Source: an uncultured Lachnospiraceae bacterium | Lineage (GTDB): Bacteria; Bacillota; Clostridia; Lachnospirales; Lachnospiraceae | Length of the DNA stretch: 33,638 nucleotides | Direction: 5' to 3' | Assembly (NCBI GenBank): GCA_947175055.1 | Contig: CAMWLJ010000033.1 | Coordinates: forward strand, 1 to 33,638 | Shown here: one piece after another, positions 29,178 to 33,638 of the stretch | Numbering within the stretch: the first letter of the stretch is position 1 | Layout of the letters: each line of letters opens with the position of its first letter | Translations under genes and position numbers: made by a program | The notes under the pieces: generated by a model | Seen by the model: only the letters and a program-made list of their open reading frames with translations | The model's database searches: none | What the model was told of the DNA's origin: nothing

Positions 29178-30962
29178 ATGGGGGTTAGCATGGAAATACA
29201 GAGTAACGTAAAAACATATAAATCAGGTGAATTGCTCAGGCGTTTTTTGCCCTATTATAAGAAATACTGGAAGATCGTGGTCATTGATCTGTTCTGTGCA
29301 GGCTTGACGACGATCTGCGAATTGGTATTGCCAATGATCATCCGTTTTATTACCAATACGGGGATGAACGATCTTGCGTCACTCACGGTGGCGGTGATAT
29401 TGCGGCTTGGGGCGTTGTACCTGATCTTGCGGATCGTAGATTCGATGGCCAATTTCTATATGGCGTACACCGGTCATGTGATGGGAACGCGTATTGAGAC
29501 GGACATGAGGCGGGACGCTTACGCCCATTTGCAGAAGTTATCTAATACTTACTATAATAACACGAAGGTAGGCCAGATCATGGGGCGGATCACGAATGAT
29601 CTGTTTGACGTGACAGAGTTCTCCCATCACTGCCCGGAGGAGTTTTTTATCGCGGGTATCAAGGCGGTCATTTCTTTCGTGATCCTGGCACGGATCAGTC
29701 TGGGATTGACACTGATCCTTTTTGCGGTGATACCGGTGATGGTGGTGACATGCACGATGATCAATCTGCGTATGCGGGAAGCGTTCCGCAAACAGCGTGT
29801 ACAGATCGGTGAGCTCAATGCCCGCATTGAGGACAGTCTGCTGGGGCAGAAGGTGGTGAAAGCTTTTACCAACGAAGAGAAGGAAAAAGCGAAATTCGAG
29901 GAGGACAATATTAATTTTTTCCGTATCAAGAAGGAAACTTACAAATTTATGGCGGCTTTCCATACGACGACACGGGCATTTGACGGGGTAATGTATCTGG
30001 TGCTGCTGGTGGCCGGTGGTCTTTTCATGATCAGGGGCAAGATCGTGCCGGGGGATCTGGTGGCATATGTGATGTATGTGAGCACGCTGATTGCTACGAT
30101 CCGCCGGATCATCGAGTTTGCGGAGCAGTTTCAGCGCGGTATGACGGGAATCGAGCGGTTTGTGCAGATCATGGACAGTGATATCGAGATTTTTGATGAG
30201 CCGGGTGCAGTGCCCTGCGAGCATCCGCAGGGGAACATCGCTTTTCATAATGTAAGTTTTGAGTATCCGGACGACCACAATGTGGTCTTCAAGGGCTTAA
30301 ACCTGGAGATCCGCGCGGGTGAGAAGATCGCTATCGTCGGGCCTTCCGGCGGCGGCAAGACAACATTGTGCAACTTGATCCCTCGTTTCTATGATATTGA
30401 CCAGGGGGAGATCTTGCTGGACGGAAAGGATATCCATAAGTATACGATCAAGAGCCTGCGGCAGAATATCGGTATGGTACAGCAAGATGTCTATCTGTTC
30501 TCTGGTACGGTGTATGAGAATATCGCTTACGGTAGAGAGAATGCAACAAGGGAAGAAGTGATAGAAGCCGCGAAACGCGCCGGAGCCGATGAATTTATCC
30601 GTGCGCTGAAAGACGGGTATGATACCTATGTGGGTGAACGCGGCGTCAAGTTGTCCGGCGGACAGAAACAGCGGATCAGCATTGCCAGGGTTTTCCTTAA
30701 GAATCCGCCTATACTGATCATGGATGAGGCTACTTCGGCGCTGGACAATGAGAGTGAGTTCCAGGTGGCCAGGTCTTTGGAGGCACTGGCAAAGGGAAGG
30801 ACGACCATCACGATCGCCCACAGGTTATCCAGCATCCGGAATTCCGACCGGATTCTGGTATTGACGGAGGAGGGGATCGTGGAAGAGGGTACGCATGAGA
30901 GCCTGCTTGCGTTGGGTGGTATCTATCATCATTTCTATGTGACGGCGAATGAGCTTAAGTAG
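29178..30962 (+). CDS. ABC exporter, half-transporter (membrane and ATPase domains fused)
   Basis: This 594-residue protein has about six membrane spans (about residues 30-310) and a C-terminal ATPase. Motifs: Walker A GPSGGGKTT, Q-loop near IGMVQQDVYLFSGTVYENIAYG, signature LSGGQKQR, Walker B ILIMDEATSALD and switch AHRLS. Members of this ABCB-like family act as dimers and export lipids, drugs or peptides. There is no peptidase domain and no partner half-transporter next to it, so a homodimer is likely. ATG 29178 is weakly supported. An in-frame ATG at 29190 has GGGGG upstream. It stands alone between a terminator and the two-component genes. Confidence 0.92.
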   Translation: MGVSMEIQSNVKTYKSGELLRRFLPYYKKYWKIVVIDLFCAGLTTICELVLPMIIRFITNTGMNDLASLTVAVILRLGALYLILRIVDSMANFYMAYTGHVMGTRIETDMRRDAYAHLQKLSNTYYNNTKVGQIMGRITNDLFDVTEFSHHCPEEFFIAGIKAVISFVILARISLGLTLILFAVIPVMVVTCTMINLRMREAFRKQRVQIGELNARIEDSLLGQKVVKAFTNEEKEKAKFEEDNINFFRIKKETYKFMAAFHTTTRAFDGVMYLVLLVAGGLFMIRGKIVPGDLVAYVMYVSTLIATIRRIIEFAEQFQRGMTGIERFVQIMDSDIEIFDEPGAVPCEHPQGNIAFHNVSFEYPDDHNVVFKGLNLEIRAGEKIAIVGPSGGGKTTLCNLIPRFYDIDQGEILLDGKDIHKYTIKSLRQNIGMVQQDVYLFSGTVYENIAYGRENATREEVIEAAKRAGADEFIRALKDGYDTYVGERGVKLSGGQKQRISIARVFLKNPPILIMDEATSALDNESEFQVARSLEALAKGRTTITIAHRLSSIRNSDRILVLTEEGIVEEGTHESLLALGGIYHHFYVTANELK

Positions 30963-31079
30963 AGATGTGCTTCCGATCGATCTCAAATGCAACGGTCTTC
31001 AGGAGAACTATAAAATGGCAGACGCGGTGAACTGACATTGGACTGTGAATAATAGCTGCGCTCCGGCAAGGAGGACGAT

Positions 31080-31796
31080 ATGGAATCAGACAGCAGGAAG
31101 AAACAGCATATCCTGGTCGTGGAAGACGACAAGGCGTTGGCGGCCGGGCTGTGTCGGGCGCTGCGCAGCGAGGAGACCAGTGCAGACAGTTGTGGTACTA
31201 TACAAGAAGCGCGCAGGCGGCTTAGCGGGCAGGGGTTCTCGGGCCAATATGATCTTGTATTGTTGGATATCAACCTGCCGGATGGAAACGGACTTGATCT
31301 TCTGCGGGAGATCAGGGAAAAGTATGACGTATCCGTTATCATGCTGACGGCCAATGATATGGAGATTGATATCGTCACGGGGCTGGAACTGGGAGCAGAC
31401 GACTATATCACCAAGCCTTTCAGTCTGGCAGTGCTGCGGGCCCGTGTGGCGACCCAGCTGCGCCGTGTGCGGGAGCAGGCAGAGGCGGTGCAGCACAACA
31501 GACAGGCGCAGGTGGTCGTGATCGATGACTATCGGTTTGACTTTGAGCGGATGGAATATTACCACGGGAATGCACAGGTCGAGCTAAGCAGGACAGAACA
31601 GAAGCTGCTGCGTGTTCTGGTGGACAACAGGGGGATTTCTCTGACGAGGGAACGGCTTTTGGAGCGTATCTGGTCCTCGGAGGCGGAATTTGTGGATGAG
31701 AATGCGCTGTCCGTCACGGTCAAACGTCTGCGGGACAAGCTGGGAGCACAGGACAGGATCAGGACAGTGTATGGGGTTGGATATCGATTTGAGTAA
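31080..31796 (+). CDS. OmpR/PhoB-family response regulator
   Basis: The 238-residue protein has a receiver domain (about 9-120) with acid pocket Glu15-Asp16-Asp17, phosphoacceptor Asp63 in LVLLDINLPDG, Thr90 and Lys112 in TKPFS, then a winged-helix DNA-binding domain (RTEQKLLRVLVDNRGISLTRERLLERIW ... VDENALSVTVKRLRDKLGAQDRIRTVYGVGYRFE). It should be phosphorylated by the kinase encoded 47 bases downstream and control the ABC genes that follow. A ribosome binding site AGGAGG lies 5 bases before the ATG. All conserved residues are intact. Confidence 0.95.
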   Translation: MESDSRKKQHILVVEDDKALAAGLCRALRSEETSADSCGTIQEARRRLSGQGFSGQYDLVLLDINLPDGNGLDLLREIREKYDVSVIMLTANDMEIDIVTGLELGADDYITKPFSLAVLRARVATQLRRVREQAEAVQHNRQAQVVVIDDYRFDFERMEYYHGNAQVELSRTEQKLLRVLVDNRGISLTRERLLERIWSSEAEFVDENALSVTVKRLRDKLGAQDRIRTVYGVGYRFE

Positions 31797-31843
31797 GAGG
31801 AAGACAGGTTTGAACACAGCATATAGACGGGAGATGATACCTC

Positions 31844-32776
31844 ATGGCAGATGACAGGCAGGCAATGATCATATTGATAACAGGCATTGCCTGCCTGCTT
31901 GGCGCAGTGATCCTCGTGATCGTGGATCATTATAAAGTAAGACACAGCCTGGAACGAATGAAGCGTATGCTGGAGGCGGCTATAGACGGTACATTCCAGG
32001 AGAGTGTGTTTAGTGAGTCGCTGTATTCTGCGCTGGAGAGCAGGATGGCAGAATATCTGAGTGCTTTGGAGATTTCTGCTAGAAAAACAGCGGAGGAGAA
32101 AGAGCGGATCAAAACAATGATCGCGGACATTTCCCATCAGACAAAAACGCCGCTCGCCAATATCATGCTCTATACGGAACTATTGCAGGAGCAGATGCAG
32201 TCAGAGTCTGACGAGAACAGGGAGAATTTGGAACTTCTGGCAGATCAGGCGCAGAAGCTGCAATTCCTTGTCGATCTGCTTGTCAGGCTTTCGAGATTGG
32301 AAACGGGGATATTTGTGCTGCAGCCGAAGAAGACTGCCGTCTTACCGCTTCTTTTAGAGATGGAGAGAGCATTTGCGGGAAAGGCGCAGGAAAAGGGATT
32401 GTATCTGAAGATCTTCTCTGAAGGGGCGGAGGAGATTACTGCCTGTTTCGATTTGAAATGGACGAAAGAAGCGCTTGGTAATCTCATAGACAATGCCATC
32501 AAATATACGGAGCGAGGCGGTGTTACGGTCAGGTTGAAGAACTATAAGCTTTTTATCTGTATCGAGGTCACAGATACCGGAGACGGAATCTCGGAGGAGG
32601 AGCAGGCGAAGATATTCGGGCGGTTTTATCGTTCTTTGGGAGTGGCGGATCAGGAAGGTCTGGGCATCGGGCTTTATCTGACGCGGGAGATCCTTAAGCA
32701 GGAGTCCGGTTATATCAAGGTGTCATCCAAGGAAGGTATGGGCGCGACTTTCTCTATATATTTGCCGGTGGATTAA
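31844..32776 (+). CDS. Sensor histidine kinase with a single N-terminal membrane span
   Basis: The 310-residue kinase begins with one hydrophobic span (AMIILITGIACLLGAVILVIV, about 7-27), followed by a cytosolic coiled segment. Its dimerisation box ADISHQTKTPLANIM carries His98, and the ATPase domain has the N box EALGNLIDNAIKYTE, DTGDGIS and GLGIGLYL motifs. There is no outside sensor domain, so the signal must come through the membrane or a partner protein. This layout resembles intramembrane-sensing kinases such as BceS, which listen to an ABC transporter. It pairs with the regulator upstream, and an ABC ATPase gene lies 261 bases downstream. Confidence 0.93.
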   Translation: MADDRQAMIILITGIACLLGAVILVIVDHYKVRHSLERMKRMLEAAIDGTFQESVFSESLYSALESRMAEYLSALEISARKTAEEKERIKTMIADISHQTKTPLANIMLYTELLQEQMQSESDENRENLELLADQAQKLQFLVDLLVRLSRLETGIFVLQPKKTAVLPLLLEMERAFAGKAQEKGLYLKIFSEGAEEITACFDLKWTKEALGNLIDNAIKYTERGGVTVRLKNYKLFICIEVTDTGDGISEEEQAKIFGRFYRSLGVADQEGLGIGLYLTREILKQESGYIKVSSKEGMGATFSIYLPVD

Positions 32777-32916
32777 GGACAGGATACTGGATTTCTGCTT
32801 TCGGACAGCGGTCCGTTGGGCAGGATGCAGAATTTCTGTAATAGGATGGCACAATCTTTCAAAACTGTTAGATTTTATTTTGCCATGGAAAGAAGATAGT
32901 AAGAATATTATGCGAT

Positions 32917-32960
32917 AATCTGTCTTGTGAAGAGAAATACTTCATGATGCAGATTTTTTT
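32917..32960 (+). terminator. Terminator or attenuator between the kinase gene and the ABC ATPase gene
   Basis: The arms AATCTGTCTTGTGAAG (32917-32932) and CTTCATGATGCAGATT (32940-32955) pair with two wobbles and one mismatched step around a 7-base loop, followed directly by a run of seven T. It is 140 bases after the kinase stop and 78 bases before the ABC gene. A weak TTGCCA/GAATAT pair (32879-32907) upstream would make it an attenuator instead. Confidence 0.7.
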
Positions 32961-33037
32961 GTGCGAGTGCAATCTATTCCGGCAGAAAAGGACTTTATGC
33001 AAAAAAAGCACACTGAGAAAGGGGCAAGGTTAAAGAA

Positions 33038-33638
33038 ATGACGATACTATCAACTAAGAATTTACGAAAAATATACGGTGCAGGAGAAAACGAAGTACAC
33101 GCATTAGACGGCGTGGATCTTAAGGTGGATAAGGGGGAGTTTGTAGCTATAGTGGGGACGTCAGGCAGCGGAAAGAGCACCCTGCTTCACATGTTGGGCG
33201 GACTTGACCGGCCCACCTCCGGAACAGTGACCGTGGATGGTAAAGATATTTTTACGTTAAAGGATGAGGCGCTTACGATCTTCCGGCGTCGAAAGATTGG
33301 TTTCGTATTCCAAAATTACAATCTGGTACCGGTGCTTAATGTGTACGAGAATATCGTGCTGCCGGTACAGTTGGATGGCAACGAGCCGGACCGGAAATAT
33401 ATCGATTCCATCATCGACATGTTGGGACTATCTGCGAAGCTGTCGAACTTACCAGGCAATCTGTCCGGCGGGCAGCAGCAGAGAGTGGCGATCGCCCGTG
33501 CCCTGGCGGCGAAACCTGCTATCCTGTTGGCGGATGAGCCTACCGGGAATCTGGACTCCCGGACCAGCCAGGATGTGCTTAGCCTGTTGAAGATCAGCAG
33601 CCAGAAACTTGCACAGACCATCGTTATGATCACACATA
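33038..33638 (+). CDS. ABC transporter ATP-binding protein, MacB/BceA/LolD type (3' end outside window)
   Basis: The frame runs 200 codons from ATG 33038 to the window end without a stop. It has Walker A GTSGSGKST (40-48), the Q-loop in IGFVFQNYNLVPVLNVYENI, signature LSGGQQQR (starting at about 142), Walker B ILLADEPTGNLDS and the beginning of the His switch MITH. The segment LDGVDLKVDKGEFVAIVG and the TGNLDS motif are typical of MacB/BceA/LolD ATPases, which pair with an FtsX-like permease. That partner should lie just beyond the window. With the upstream two-component genes it suggests an antimicrobial-peptide or cell-wall stress response module. Confidence 0.93.
   Translation, partial: MTILSTKNLRKIYGAGENEVHALDGVDLKVDKGEFVAIVGTSGSGKSTLLHMLGGLDRPTSGTVTVDGKDIFTLKDEALTIFRRRKIGFVFQNYNLVPVLNVYENIVLPVQLDGNEPDRKYIDSIIDMLGLSAKLSNLPGNLSGGQQQRVAIARALAAKPAILLADEPTGNLDSRTSQDVLSLLKISSQKLAQTIVMITH

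Noticed and set aside
32825..32899. A 24-codon frame (MQNFCNRMAQSFKT...) between the kinase gene and the terminator, possible leader peptide
   Set aside because: No proper ribosome binding site and no run of regulatory codons. It ends 17 bases before the hairpin, but this alone is not enough to call it a gene.

Overview
The window reads as chromosomal DNA from an anaerobic Firmicute of the class Clostridia, most likely a gut Lachnospiraceae. Reasons: roughly half G+C with strong AGGAGG-type ribosome binding sites, TTGACA/TATAAT promoters, a clostridial FeoA-FeoA-FeoB-Cys-rich iron cluster, cytoplasmic GH2 and GH3 glycosidases, a BlaI/M56-M23 pair and a BceRS-like two-component/ABC set. Family names come from motifs read by eye; no database search was run. 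No tRNA, rRNA, CRISPR, integrase, transposase or phage structural gene was seen.

Layout. 1-2.6 kb: tail of an unknown gene, a terminator, then a GH3 glycosidase. 2.66-2.85 kb: a 191-bp MITE-like element with perfect inverted ends and an 8-bp target duplication. 2.9-5.95 kb: ferrous iron uptake genes feoA, feoA, feoB and a Cys-rich mini-protein, behind two GTTAG-N6-CTAAC palindromes that resemble a DtxR-family operator. 6.0-10.6 kb: an envelope/stress regulatory island with an XRE regulator carrying a 20-fold glycine pentad repeat, two SdpI-like membrane proteins, an ECF sigma factor with its membrane partner, and a PadR/HAAS-DUF3887 set. 10.6-14.65 kb: an esterase and a LacZ-type beta-galactosidase. 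14.7-18.15 kb (minus strand): MoxR ATPase, DUF58 protein and DUF4129-like membrane protein. 18.5-21.1 kb: AEC carrier, LysR regulator and SGNH hydrolase. 21.2-24.2 kb: BlaI repressor and an M56-M23 double metallopeptidase. 24.3-28.2 kb: D-2-hydroxyacid dehydrogenase, EAL/HDOD protein and S-adenosylhomocysteine hydrolase. 28.4-29.2 kb: a coiled-coil protein built of 14-residue repeats, then a second copy of the MITE-like family with its own 8-bp target duplication. 29.2-33.6 kb: an ABC exporter, an OmpR-type response regulator, a histidine kinase with almost no sensor domain, and the start of a MacB/BceA-type ABC ATPase cut by the window end.

The most notable items are the mobile element family shown by two copies with intact target duplications, the pentad-glycine-repeat HTH protein, the BlaI-controlled M56-M23 fusion, the paired palindromes at the feo promoter, and a 17-base leader module (CGCTTCGGAAT...) that recurs in the same orientation upstream of feoB, blaI and the dehydrogenase gene.
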